IMG/VR virus record: IMGVR_UViG_3300037993_000311
Span: 1 to 46,487 of that record
Reading direction: 5' to 3' (one strand)
DNA length: 46,487 nucleotides
DNA from: a virus
Shown: positions 9,670 to 19,158 of the stretch, in pieces
Layout: the number at the start of each line of letters is the position of its first letter
Numbering within the stretch: position 1 is the first letter of the stretch
Translations under genes and position numbers: made by a program
Notes under the pieces: model-generated
What the model saw: the letters and a program-made list of their open reading frames with translations, nothing else
Databases searched by the model: none
What the model was told of the DNA's origin: nothing

Positions 9670-10953
9670 TTGCGTGTGCGGATTGCACTCGTTTCCGCCG
9701 ATGGCTCCGGTGCCTGGTTCCTCTTGCGCTTGATGCGCGAAGGAAACTCGTGCGACTACTATCTCACCACAGAGGACAAGACGGCGCGGGGCATGGCGGG
9801 GTTGGTTCCCGAACCCATCCATAATGCGCCGAAAAGCTGGAAACAGTACGATCTGGTCGTCTTCGACGGCAATTCCGACGGCGAACTGGCCGACAAGATT
9901 CGCAAGCAGACCAATGTTCTCGGCTGCTCGGAACTGAGTTGCCGCCTCGAAGATGACCGCCTGTTCGGCCTCGAAGCCATGCAACAAATGGGCATCGAGG
10001 TTCCCACCTACGAACCCTTCGACAATCCTAAAGACGCGCGCAAGTACATCTCCGAGAACCCGGATCGCTACGTTTACAAGCCCTTCCAAGACCCCGGCGA
10101 GCTTGAAATCGACTCGTCAGTAACATATGTCGCCCATTCTCCTTCTGACATGGAGCGTTCGTTAGATCGGCTATTCCGCGAGTCGAAGGGCGCTCCATTC
10201 CTTTTGCAGAAGTTTGTCGAGGGCACGGAGATCAGCGTCGAGGGTTGGTTTGACGGGTCGAATTTCCACTTCGTTAACGCCACGCTAGAGGAAAAGAAGT
10301 TTCTGGCAGGCGGCTTGGGACCGAATACCGGTTGTGCGGGCAATATCGTTTGGCCGTTTCGGGGAGTGCCTCTGGTATTCGGGCGCGGTTTGATGAAGGG
10401 AACCGAATGGTTGCGCGAACACAATTACCGGGGCATGATCGACCTCAATACCATCGTTACCCGCAATCAGGTATATGGCTTGGAGTGGACGCCGCGCCTG
10501 GGCTTTCATGCCAGCGCCACACTGCTCAATATGCTCACGACACCCTGGGGCGAGTTTCTGGCGCAGTTTGCTGAGGCGCCGGAGGGTGGAATCGACTCAA
10601 TAGGCGAGGTAGATGCCGATTTTGGGGCAGGAATCGATGTGAGCGTGCCGCCGTTCCCCGAAATCAAGGCAAAAGCGGATGCCGGCTTGCCGGTTGAGGG
10701 CATCGACCCAGAGGAGGCATGGCGCGACTGCTACCTCTACGACGCCATGATGCCGGATGGCGATTTAGTGACGGCGGGCATCAACGGCGATATTGGCTGC
10801 GTGCTTGCTAAGGGTTACACTTTCCGAGGCGCATGGGCAAACGCGCTGGAGCAGGTGAAAAAGATAAAAGCACCTGATTTACAATGGCGGATAGACCTCG
10901 AAACCAGCACAGGCCAGCGTTACCGGAAGTTGCAGGAGCAAGGGTGGATTTGA
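9670..10953 (+). CDS. ATP-grasp ligase, PurD-like, 427 aa
   Basis: The only sensible start is TTG 9670, directly after the previous stop, with AAAGG five bases upstream. The protein has an ATP-grasp layout: a Rossmann-like preATP-grasp part (1-95); an ATP-lid region with YVYKPF at 134-139; QKFVEGTEISVEG at 180-192; GPNTG at 217-221, as in glycinamide ribonucleotide synthetase (PurD); and an EWTPR metal-site segment at 272-276 in place of the usual E-x-N. The family ligates a carboxylate to an amine through an acyl-phosphate. The substrate is unknown. No other purine gene is present, so classical purine synthesis is unlikely. It overlaps the next gene by one base. Confidence 0.75.
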   Translation: MRVRIALVSADGSGAWFLLRLMREGNSCDYYLTTEDKTARGMAGLVPEPIHNAPKSWKQYDLVVFDGNSDGELADKIRKQTNVLGCSELSCRLEDDRLFGLEAMQQMGIEVPTYEPFDNPKDARKYISENPDRYVYKPFQDPGELEIDSSVTYVAHSPSDMERSLDRLFRESKGAPFLLQKFVEGTEISVEGWFDGSNFHFVNATLEEKKFLAGGLGPNTGCAGNIVWPFRGVPLVFGRGLMKGTEWLREHNYRGMIDLNTIVTRNQVYGLEWTPRLGFHASATLLNMLTTPWGEFLAQFAEAPEGGIDSIGEVDADFGAGIDVSVPPFPEIKAKADAGLPVEGIDPEEAWRDCYLYDAMMPDGDLVTAGINGDIGCVLAKGYTFRGAWANALEQVKKIKAPDLQWRIDLETSTGQRYRKLQEQGWI

Positions 10954-11330
10954 TGGATATTCGTTTGTACGACATCCCGCATAATCAACATCGTTATGAA
11001 ACGGTAGGCGATTGGAAGACGGCAGACGGCGATTTGACAGAAGTTGTCGTAAGTACCATGCAGCCGGAGGACTACAGTTTTCTTGTAGCCTTGCATGAAC
11101 TCGTGGAAGGTTGGCTTTGCGTGAAGCGCGGCATCACACATGAAGAGGTAACGGCATTCGATGAAGCTTATGAAGTGCAACGACCAGAGGGTGACGAGTC
11201 AGAGCCGGGTGATTCAGAGTTAGCCCCTTACCGAAAGGAGCATCGCTTCGCTACACGGATTGAGCGCATGATGGCAAAAGAGTTGGGCGTGAATTGGAGG
11301 GAATATGACAAAATGGTTGCTTCTCTTTAG
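10953..11330 (+). CDS. Hypothetical protein with HELVEGWLC motif, 125 aa
   Basis: I use ATG 10953, which shares one base with the ATP-grasp stop (TGATG). The protein is acidic and soluble. Residues about 45-55 contain HELVEGWLC, and a C-terminal helix contains FATRIERMMAKELGV. The HE pair resembles part of a metal site but lacks the HExxH spacing of zincins, so I do not call a peptidase. Tight coupling suggests a partner of the ATP-grasp enzyme. Its end overlaps the next gene by 26 bases. Confidence 0.6.
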   Translation: MDIRLYDIPHNQHRYETVGDWKTADGDLTEVVVSTMQPEDYSFLVALHELVEGWLCVKRGITHEEVTAFDEAYEVQRPEGDESEPGDSELAPYRKEHRFATRIERMMAKELGVNWREYDKMVASL

Positions 11331-13476
11331 TCTGCTGTTCCCGCTGATTCTTACCGCTCAAACCACGAGCCTGACCGCGACAATTACCGACAGCACGAGC
11401 ACTGTCTGGGTTGCGGGAACCTACTCCATCCAATTTGTTCCGGTGCCGAATATGCCCAATAACTACTCCTGGCAGGGCGCAAAGTTTGTGCCGCAGAAGT
11501 ACACCGGCACCATGAATGGAAGCGGAACCTTTTCGGTAACTCTCCCTGACAATAACACCATCACGCCCGCCCGGACACAGTGGCAATTCACGCTCTGCTC
11601 AAACACTTCCGCTCCGTGTTCGACCATCATTACGCCAATTACCGGCGCAAGCGAAAACCTGTCCACTTTCTTCTCTTCGCGTGTCACCGCGCCTACCATT
11701 TTTGCTGCCGCTGTGCCGCGTGCTTATTCTTCCAATGAAGTAGCGCCGCCGCCGCTCAATCAGGGTGGCGAATTCTTCCGAGTGACAAATAACCTTCTCT
11801 ATTTGTGGACAGGATCGGCGTGGATTTCATTTGGCGGTTCGGGATGCATCGTGTCTGGCTTTGCCAATCAGATTGTCATCAATAGCGGTAGCGTGAGCTG
11901 TTTGGCTTCAACCGCGACGGCCGATACCAGTGGAAACATCAATACTCCCGGCTCCGTCACCGCTGGTTCTGTGAATGGCTTGACGAATGCCGCAACACTT
12001 ACAGGATCCGATATTGGTGCACAGATCAATGGTTTCGGGCCGATTGGGGCGCTCTGGATTCCTGAAGGCACCTACAATTTCTCGACGCCCATCTCAATCA
12101 CCCAAGCGGCGGGCAATAATCTCCATATCACTTGTGCCTCGCGTAATTCAATCCTTAATTTTACTGGAAGCGGAGATGCGATTTTCGTAAACGGAGGGCA
12201 ATCGCCAACTGCACAGTTTGACATAGAAAACTGCCAACTTACCGGAACAGGTTCTGCAACACATGGCATTCATTTGTTCGATACGCAGAATTCCCGTTTG
12301 ACGAATCTAAGCATATCCGGCTTTAGCGCTGGGGCAGGTGTTTACGGTGAAGGGTCTCTTCTGGGAATGTTTGTAGGAGATGACCTTATCGACAACCAAT
12401 ATGGCGAGTGGCTTGCGCCCGATACGACAAATAGCTTTGCGTCGACCAGAAACAGCACCATCGGTGGCTCGATGCAATACAACACGGGCTTCAACTTCTG
12501 GGACGAAGGAAATTCGAGTGCTTATGGCGGCGACACCAGCAACACACTCGATGGCGTGACGATGGAAGAGAGCGCCAATGTCCCGCAGTTTCTTGTCGAA
12601 GGAACCTGGAACGATGCTATTACCAACAGCTATCTGGAATACATCTCGTTTACGACCTCGACGGCAGACCTCTTCAATGGCATCGTGGGTAATATCACAG
12701 GTAGCGGGTATGGGTCGAATACGACCTACACTGCGGCGAATTTCACTTTTGAAAACAATTATCTGATTACACCAGCCAAAGGTATTGGATTCACCACTGC
12801 ATCACTGCTAGCTGAAAATACCGCGCAGTTGCTTGTCGAAAATGTGACCGACGAAGGCGCAGCGACTTATGGCATAGATTTCAATGCTTTTGGAACCAAC
12901 TCATCATCCGTTGTAGGACCAAACCAGATGCAATGGATTACGGCGGAATTCCTCAACCCGCCGGCTGATGGAAATTTGTGGGCTGCTGGTGGAACACCTA
13001 CCTTATCGGGCTGGAACGGCACAGCGAATGGCTTGAAGCTGAACACGATTCTGCCCAATATCATTGCCGGAAATCCCGATGTTAGCGAGGGAGAATACAT
13101 CGGTACTCCCGCAGGAACAGTTGCGGGAACAGGTATCTACCCACAGACCCACGGACAGCCTATTTATTGGGAAACGAACGTGGGTTCCGTGTCATCTCGA
13201 TATTGCGTAGGAACCGGATCAACAATTCCCAGTACCCTCGGCGACTGTCAACTTACAATGGATTTTCACGGAAACATCTATAATGCTTCCGGCAACATGA
13301 TTATTCCGTACACGGCGACACTTCCCTATGTTGGGGCAAAAGTTATTGCGGGGACAAGTGCGCCGACCGATCCTTGCTCTGCGACAGATAACACATTCGC
13401 AATCGAGATCAACGCTACACCAACCTCGTATCAGTGTTCCAACGCGACAGGAAGTTATGCCTGGAACGCACTTTAA
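11305..13476 (+). CDS. Signal-peptide-bearing beta-helix fibre/tailspike-like protein, 723 aa
   Basis: GGAGGGAAT precedes ATG 11305. The N-terminus has a Sec signal peptide: basic MTKW, a hydrophobic core, and probable cleavage after LTA. Residues about 22-125 form a beta-sandwich module shared with the proteins at 13486 and 14025. Residues about 205-560 look like a right-handed parallel beta-helix, with repeated short strands and N/T/S turns and the opening LTGSDIGAQIN, typical of tailspike or pectate-lyase folds. The tail is a short beta domain. It may be an envelope adhesin, depolymerase or host-range fibre. Export of a tailspike would be unusual. Confidence 0.65.
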   Translation: MTKWLLLFSLLFPLILTAQTTSLTATITDSTSTVWVAGTYSIQFVPVPNMPNNYSWQGAKFVPQKYTGTMNGSGTFSVTLPDNNTITPARTQWQFTLCSNTSAPCSTIITPITGASENLSTFFSSRVTAPTIFAAAVPRAYSSNEVAPPPLNQGGEFFRVTNNLLYLWTGSAWISFGGSGCIVSGFANQIVINSGSVSCLASTATADTSGNINTPGSVTAGSVNGLTNAATLTGSDIGAQINGFGPIGALWIPEGTYNFSTPISITQAAGNNLHITCASRNSILNFTGSGDAIFVNGGQSPTAQFDIENCQLTGTGSATHGIHLFDTQNSRLTNLSISGFSAGAGVYGEGSLLGMFVGDDLIDNQYGEWLAPDTTNSFASTRNSTIGGSMQYNTGFNFWDEGNSSAYGGDTSNTLDGVTMEESANVPQFLVEGTWNDAITNSYLEYISFTTSTADLFNGIVGNITGSGYGSNTTYTAANFTFENNYLITPAKGIGFTTASLLAENTAQLLVENVTDEGAATYGIDFNAFGTNSSSVVGPNQMQWITAEFLNPPADGNLWAAGGTPTLSGWNGTANGLKLNTILPNIIAGNPDVSEGEYIGTPAGTVAGTGIYPQTHGQPIYWETNVGSVSSRYCVGTGSTIPSTLGDCQLTMDFHGNIYNASGNMIIPYTATLPYVGAKVIAGTSAPTDPCSATDNTFAIEINATPTSYQCSNATGSYAWNAL

Positions 13477-13485
13477 GGAGTCGTC

Positions 13486-14011
13486 ATGCGCAAAACGTGG
13501 ATCATTTCGCTGCTTGCAATGGTTGCCATCTATGGCAGAGCAACGACCGTAACCGGCACCGTCACAGACAGCGATGGACAGACTTGGAACAACGGCGCCA
13601 TCACAGCCACATTCGTTCCCGGCCCGTCGGGCACCGGAACCCATGGCACAATTCCAAGTCCGGTGAAAGCCGCGCTCAACGGATCGGGCGCATTTTCCAT
13701 GACGGTTGCCGCGAATTCTACGTTCACGCCTCCCGGCTCGAAGTGGCGGTTTACGGTATGTCCCAACGCTACGACCGGATGCGTGAGTGCCACACTTGTC
13801 ATTTCTGGGGCGAGCGAGAGCATCAGCACGCAATTAAGTGCCCATCCATATCAGCAACAAACTTACGAACGCAGCGAATGTTACGGTAAACGCTACGGGC
13901 GGTCCGGCGATTGGAAATTCCGGTAACGATACGTCCGATGTGCTCTGGAATTATGGCAGCACAGACACATTCCAGTGGGACGGTAGCATGTGGTGGGTAA
14001 TCGCGCACTGA
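13486..14011 (+). pseudogene. Frameshifted small paralogue of the fibre N-terminal module
   Basis: The gene starts at ATG 13486 after an AAGGAG ribosome site. The first frame gives a signal peptide (MRKTWIISLLAMVAIYG) and the same beta-sandwich module as its neighbours (TWNNGAITATFVPGP). Conserved sequence ends at ISTQLSA near 13842. The first frame then reads unlike its paralogues and stops at 13926. The +1 frame from about 13844 continues with fibre-like sequence (NVTVNATGGPAIGNSG) to TGA 14009-14011, just before the next ribosome site. The intact product would be about 174 aa. The break could be a real mutation, an assembly error or recoding. No obvious slippery site is seen. Confidence 0.6.
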
Positions 14012-14024
14012 GAAGAGGAAGCAC

Positions 14025-17000
14025 ATGAAGACCCGTTGCATATTGGCAATTGTTGCAAGTTCTCTGACACTTCACGCTCAATCGACAATCGTCAGCGCGA
14101 CCATCACCGATTTCCCTGACGGCCAATCCTGGAACAACGGCGCTGTCACCGCTACCTTTGTTCCCGGTCCTACCAAGGCCTACAAGTGGCCCGGCGGCGC
14201 AATCCCGCTCAACGTGACGGGCACGATGAACGGATCAGGAACCTTTACTATCAGCGTGCCCGATCCTACGACCATTACGCCCCGGGGATCAGGCTGGCGT
14301 TTCACCATCTGCCCCAACGCAAGCTCGGGATGTCAGACGAAGCAAGTTCCAGTGTCAGGAGCATCCATCGACATCAGTGCGCAACTGAGCGCGATTGCCG
14401 CGAGTCCGCGCTTCCCAGCGAAGGCATGGACGTATGGCTATCTTGATGCGGAGATTCAGTCGGTGCCGCTTCCCGGTGGCATGTACTGGAACGTGACGGC
14501 GCGGGTGCAACGCTGCTGGACAGGGACGGCGTGGGCTACATGCTCCAGTGGCGGCGGCGGCAATCTTCCTGCCAACGCCTTCGGCGCACTCAACAATGAC
14601 GGCTCTGGCGGCTTGGCATGGGTGCCTCCGTTCGCCGTGGACGTGACGCAGGCTCCGTACAGCGCGGTGTGTGATGGCTCGACGGATGATAGCGCTGCGA
14701 TTCAGGCGGCACTCGATAACAATGCGGCTGTTTATATTCCAGTTAGAAGTGGCGGCGCTATAAGCTGCGAGATACCGGAAGGACTGACACTTTGTAGCGG
14801 AGGCGGCAAAAATCTCGTCTATAATGCCCTCTACGGAAATGGACAGGTTCTTGAGTATTCTGGAACAGGTGGCGCGATTCAAACTTCCGGCAACTGTAGA
14901 CAATTTCTTGTCAGCGGTGCCTACGTTCGCCTGACTACCGCGACGGGCTCTCCGACAGCTTATCTACTGAGCGAAGGTGATGGGTCAGGAATAATCGAGA
15001 ACTCAAAGGATGCTGCAACGGTAGTCGGCAACGCCTATACATCAATAAGCGATTCCGATGCCGACGCTGCAATCACAATCGAAAATATACAGAGCGCAGG
15101 AAATGTGGTTTTAGGCGCCGCGGACTACACTACGATCTTGTCGGGTGTCTGGGGAGGAACTCTATCTGTCAGCAACACTAATCGTCTACAAATTTCCAGT
15201 TCTATTTTCAAAGATACACTCAATTCTGGAAGTTCAATTTCACAACCTAGCGGACCGACTGAACTGTCAGGAACGGAATTTGATGGAGTACTTACTTTAA
15301 CTGGTAGCGGCAATCAGTTCGATACAACATTTTCTTCGGTAAGACTTCAAAGTTTAGTATTCTCCGGTACTAACATTGTTGTTGCGGGCGATGCTGAATT
15401 TGAAGCACCCGGAGTTCCGGCAATAACGGGAACCGCTTCGGGATCGCTATCGCTAAATGATGAAACCGGCGTGCCCTATCTATGGCAGAATGGCATTTTC
15501 ACCAACGGACAATACTACAATGTGGCGGGTAATACTCTGCCAGTATGCAATTCTGGATTGATTAGCGGCGGATTCGGCATCAATCTCTGGGTCAGCGATG
15601 CCACCTCTCTCAGTGGTCCCTATGTCGGAAGCGGCTCCTACACCGCTCCCGTCTACTGCGGATACGACGGCGTGAGCTACTCGTGGCAGATGACCTCGCA
15701 AGGTAATCTCACCGGCACCCTGACTCCTGGCACGTACCCCATCGCCACGGGAGCGAACACGCTGGGGAACGGGACGATTTTTACCGGTTCCTTAGTGGGC
15801 CTCGTGATTCACCCGCCGTCTAGCGGCGTTCAAAATATACTCATCGATACCAACGGCGCGCCGACAGGGACTCTGAGTCTTTACGGGGATCAGGTGACGA
15901 ATATAGGTGCCGGCGGAACGCAAACGACTCTATTGAGCGACACAATTGTGTTGCGAAACCTCCCCGGCCACGGTACACCCGGTGTAGTCAACGCAGATGT
16001 AAGCGGGAATCTGTCAATCGGGGGAACACCACCGCCTGCAATTATCTACAGCGTCGCAGGGACTCCACTTCCTACTTGCGATTCCTCTATAGTTGGATTG
16101 TTTCTTACCGTCAGTGACGCGACAAACCTGTATGGTGCTTACATCGGTAGCGGTCCTTATACTAGTCCCGTCTACTGTGGATATGATGGTGTGAATTACG
16201 CATGGCAGATGTACGCGCCTCCCAGCGCAGGCGGAACTTACGTCGGAGCCGCGCCAATCGTAGTAAGCAGCGGCACCATCTCGTGCCCGACTTGCTCGGT
16301 AGGATCGGGAAGCAATGTCACGGTAAATGGTGGATCGCCTTTGGGTACGGCAAATCTAGCCAACAATACCGGCGCGGGTGAGATTGATTTCACGAATCCT
16401 GCTGGATCGACAGTCAATGCGACACTGCACAATACGACGATTTCCGGCATCTCTCTGGGCAACAACCTCGACACGCTGACCTTCGGGACACACTTGGCAG
16501 CGGGCGGATCATCCTATAACGGCTCTGCCAATGTGACCATCACGAGCGATGCGACCAATGCGAACACGGCATCAACCATCGTGGCGCGGGATGCAAGCGG
16601 GAACTTTGCGGCGAACATAATCAGTGCAGCACTGAATGGCAATGCGCTAACAGCGACCAGCGCAGCCGGGTTGAGTGGCAATCCTAATATCAGCGTAACC
16701 AACTTTACCGCGTTGGGAACACTCACTTTGCCTAGTGCTTCGATCAGCAACGCAGCCCTTGCGCATGCATCGACAACCGTGAACGGGCAGACCTGCACGC
16801 TCGGATCGACTTGCACGGTATCTTCGGCAGGCGTTGCTTCTTTCAACACGCGCACAGGCCCGGTAACGCTTACTGCCGCTGACGTAAATGCAACGGGGGC
16901 AAGCGTAACCATCAACGGCACATCCTGTGCGATCGGATCAACCTGCTACCCTCCAGTGAACGCTTTCACGCCGATTACCACGCCCAGCGTGAATCTGGGC

Positions 17001-17318
17001 GGCGGCTCCTATGCTTCGTACAAGACGGGTGTGATCTTCAACGCGCAGTCTTCGGCTGCATCGGCATTTGCCGTCACACTTCCCACACCGACTCTGGGCG
17101 CATACTGGTGCGTAAAGAACTGGTACAACGGATCTGCATTCAACACTGGAGTCATTACCGTGACCGTGGCAAATGCGGGAACGCAGAAGATCATTTACGC
17201 ACAGACTTCGTTTGCGGGAACCTCCATCAGTTCGGCGGGCGCAGTTGGCGACTATGGATGTTTTACGGGTATCAGCAGCACGCAATGGGACTTCAACCCA
17301 AGTGCAGGCACATGGTAA
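14025..17318 (+). CDS. Giant signal-peptide-bearing fibre/adhesin-like protein, 1097 aa
   Basis: The start follows GAAGAGG. A Sec signal peptide with likely cleavage after LHA precedes the shared beta-sandwich module (residues about 20-125). A beta-helix-like region runs from about 205 to 490 (opening YSAVCDGSTDDSAAIQAAL, the Pectate_lyase_3-type entry). Two copies of a roughly 50-residue module follow near 515-560 and 690-735; both contain PVYCGYDGV. The C-terminal third (about 780-1010) is Asn/Thr-rich fibre repeat sequence with SFNTRTGPVTLTAADV, a motif frequent in phage fibres. Paired cysteines in TVNGxxC...GSTC suggest an oxidising compartment. Confidence 0.65.
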   Translation: MKTRCILAIVASSLTLHAQSTIVSATITDFPDGQSWNNGAVTATFVPGPTKAYKWPGGAIPLNVTGTMNGSGTFTISVPDPTTITPRGSGWRFTICPNASSGCQTKQVPVSGASIDISAQLSAIAASPRFPAKAWTYGYLDAEIQSVPLPGGMYWNVTARVQRCWTGTAWATCSSGGGGNLPANAFGALNNDGSGGLAWVPPFAVDVTQAPYSAVCDGSTDDSAAIQAALDNNAAVYIPVRSGGAISCEIPEGLTLCSGGGKNLVYNALYGNGQVLEYSGTGGAIQTSGNCRQFLVSGAYVRLTTATGSPTAYLLSEGDGSGIIENSKDAATVVGNAYTSISDSDADAAITIENIQSAGNVVLGAADYTTILSGVWGGTLSVSNTNRLQISSSIFKDTLNSGSSISQPSGPTELSGTEFDGVLTLTGSGNQFDTTFSSVRLQSLVFSGTNIVVAGDAEFEAPGVPAITGTASGSLSLNDETGVPYLWQNGIFTNGQYYNVAGNTLPVCNSGLISGGFGINLWVSDATSLSGPYVGSGSYTAPVYCGYDGVSYSWQMTSQGNLTGTLTPGTYPIATGANTLGNGTIFTGSLVGLVIHPPSSGVQNILIDTNGAPTGTLSLYGDQVTNIGAGGTQTTLLSDTIVLRNLPGHGTPGVVNADVSGNLSIGGTPPPAIIYSVAGTPLPTCDSSIVGLFLTVSDATNLYGAYIGSGPYTSPVYCGYDGVNYAWQMYAPPSAGGTYVGAAPIVVSSGTISCPTCSVGSGSNVTVNGGSPLGTANLANNTGAGEIDFTNPAGSTVNATLHNTTISGISLGNNLDTLTFGTHLAAGGSSYNGSANVTITSDATNANTASTIVARDASGNFAANIISAALNGNALTATSAAGLSGNPNISVTNFTALGTLTLPSASISNAALAHASTTVNGQTCTLGSTCTVSSAGVASFNTRTGPVTLTAADVNATGASVTINGTSCAIGSTCYPPVNAFTPITTPSVNLGGGSYASYKTGVIFNAQSSAASAFAVTLPTPTLGAYWCVKNWYNGSAFNTGVITVTVANAGTQKIIYAQTSFAGTSISSAGAVGDYGCFTGISSTQWDFNPSAGTW

Positions 17319-17325
17319 GGGGATT

Positions 17326-19149
17326 ATGAAACGTCTACTGATTTTTCTCGCCCTGCTGCTCCCCGCTGCGATGTGGGGGCAATGCAGCCAAACTGCGGCC
17401 TCATCCTCGCTTGCCAATATGCAGACGGCAGTAAACGCCGCAACCTCCGGCCAGACCGCATGTATGCCCGTAAGTTCTGGTAGCGTGACTTGGGGCACGA
17501 ACACAAATACGGATGTCGGATTGAATGTGCCAGCGGGGATTATCGCGAATCTGGAAGGTTGGAACATCACCGATAACGTCTATAAAGGCGGCAACAGTTG
17601 CTCGGGCGGCGCTCCGCTGGTCACGGTCAACGCTACATCGAGCACGGTATCCCGCGTGACTAACGGCACCATCACTGCGGAACTGATCTCTGCCAACTGC
17701 GGCGAAAGCGAGGAACATATATTTGCTACGGGCGCGAACAGCGGTTATTTCCGCGTGGATCACATCACGTTCAACGGCATCGCGCAATCAGGAGCAAATT
17801 ACGATCAAGTAGGCATCAACACCGAAGATGCCTGGGGAGTAGTCGATCACAACACCTTCAACAATCCCGGCGATGTGTTCCCGACCGCGATCCACGATAC
17901 CGCCTACCAGGGCACAGGATGGTATGGAGACAACTCATGGGCGCAGGCTGACACTTTCGGATCTGAGAGCGCCGTCTACATGGAGAACAACACTTACGTT
18001 TACACGGCGAATGGGCCGTTCCCGACCGGCTGCTTCGACGCCGAAGAAGGCGGCCGGCTGGTATTCCGCTTTAATACCGGCTGCCCATTTGTCGGCACGC
18101 ACGGCCTCGATTCTTCTGGGCGCTATCGCTCCGTCCGGCAATGGGAGGTCTACAACAATTCGTTCACGGCTCAGCCCAACTCAAACAACAATATGTATAC
18201 CGGCGTGTTCATGCGCGGCGGGACGGGATACGTGTTCTCGAACATCTTCACCGACACAGGACTCTCGACGCCTTACATCACTCTCATTCAGCTAAACAGC
18301 TATCGTGACACATCGGGTTACGCGCCGTGGGGTTATCAAGGAAATTACGAAGCCTGCGACGGCAGAGGCCCGTTCGACACCAACTCGGGAACGACCTACG
18401 CGAGTTTTACGGCATCCTCCGCCTCTTCGCTCGACTCGACGGTGGCGACAACCTCGCCGGGATGGTCAACGAACCAGTGGGCCAGCGGATTCACGACGAA
18501 TCCGACCTATTCACTTGTGGACACGACGTTGAACTGGGGTTCGACTATCGCATCGAATACATCTAATACCATCGTCACGAACTTCGCCGCGCAGGGTGGC
18601 GCGGGGCCGGCGCACACAGCATCGAATGGCGATGCAATGCAGATTCGGGCTGCGTACCCCTGTACAGACCAGATCGGGCGCGGCGCCGGGGTATATGTCT
18701 CAGGCACGAGCGGGACAGGTGGAGCGCCGACGCCAACCGCACCCATTAATCAGGCTTTAGATCCAGCTTACGAGTGGTTGAACTCGCTGGACGGGACAAC
18801 GCAATCCCCGGCTTACACTGTGGGCGGGACGGGCTACTACCATCTCCACGCCAACCGTGATTACTACGGATATGCTTCGAGCTTTACCGGAGTGACCGGC
18901 GTTGGCAGCGGAACCCTAGGAGCACGGCCGGCTACCTGCACCACCGGAACTGCCTACTGGGATACCAGCGAGGGCACTTGGAACAACGGCGCATCGTCCA
19001 GCGGTGCTCTGGATAAATGCACATCGACGAACACTTGGACGAATGCGGCTTACACGCCATACACCTATCCACACCCGCTGGTGGGTGGAAGCCCACCACC
19101 GCCCACAACGCCGGGTGCGCCGGCGAATTTAATCGCATCACCGCTCTAA
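17326..19149 (+). CDS. Secreted parallel beta-helix protein, 607 aa
   Basis: I start at ATG 17326, behind AAGGGGATT; an in-frame upstream extension overlaps the previous gene and lacks the signal sequence. MKRLLIFLALLLPAAMWG is a Sec signal peptide. The mature N-terminus (SSLANMQTAVNAATSG) and the following V/G-rich repeats, including FRVDHITFNG and VVDHNTFNN, indicate a right-handed beta-helix such as polysaccharide lyases and adhesins use. The C-terminus ends in a Pro-rich linker and GAPANLIASPL. It lacks the shared N-terminal module of its three upstream neighbours. A surface or capsule-directed role is inferred. Confidence 0.65.
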   Translation: MKRLLIFLALLLPAAMWGQCSQTAASSSLANMQTAVNAATSGQTACMPVSSGSVTWGTNTNTDVGLNVPAGIIANLEGWNITDNVYKGGNSCSGGAPLVTVNATSSTVSRVTNGTITAELISANCGESEEHIFATGANSGYFRVDHITFNGIAQSGANYDQVGINTEDAWGVVDHNTFNNPGDVFPTAIHDTAYQGTGWYGDNSWAQADTFGSESAVYMENNTYVYTANGPFPTGCFDAEEGGRLVFRFNTGCPFVGTHGLDSSGRYRSVRQWEVYNNSFTAQPNSNNNMYTGVFMRGGTGYVFSNIFTDTGLSTPYITLIQLNSYRDTSGYAPWGYQGNYEACDGRGPFDTNSGTTYASFTASSASSLDSTVATTSPGWSTNQWASGFTTNPTYSLVDTTLNWGSTIASNTSNTIVTNFAAQGGAGPAHTASNGDAMQIRAAYPCTDQIGRGAGVYVSGTSGTGGAPTPTAPINQALDPAYEWLNSLDGTTQSPAYTVGGTGYYHLHANRDYYGYASSFTGVTGVGSGTLGARPATCTTGTAYWDTSEGTWNNGASSSGALDKCTSTNTWTNAAYTPYTYPHPLVGGSPPPPTTPGAPANLIASPL

Positions 19150-19158
19150 GGAGACTTT

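Noticed and set aside
10953-11330. Zinc metallopeptidase
   Set aside because: HELVE lacks the second His of HExxH and no third ligand is apparent.
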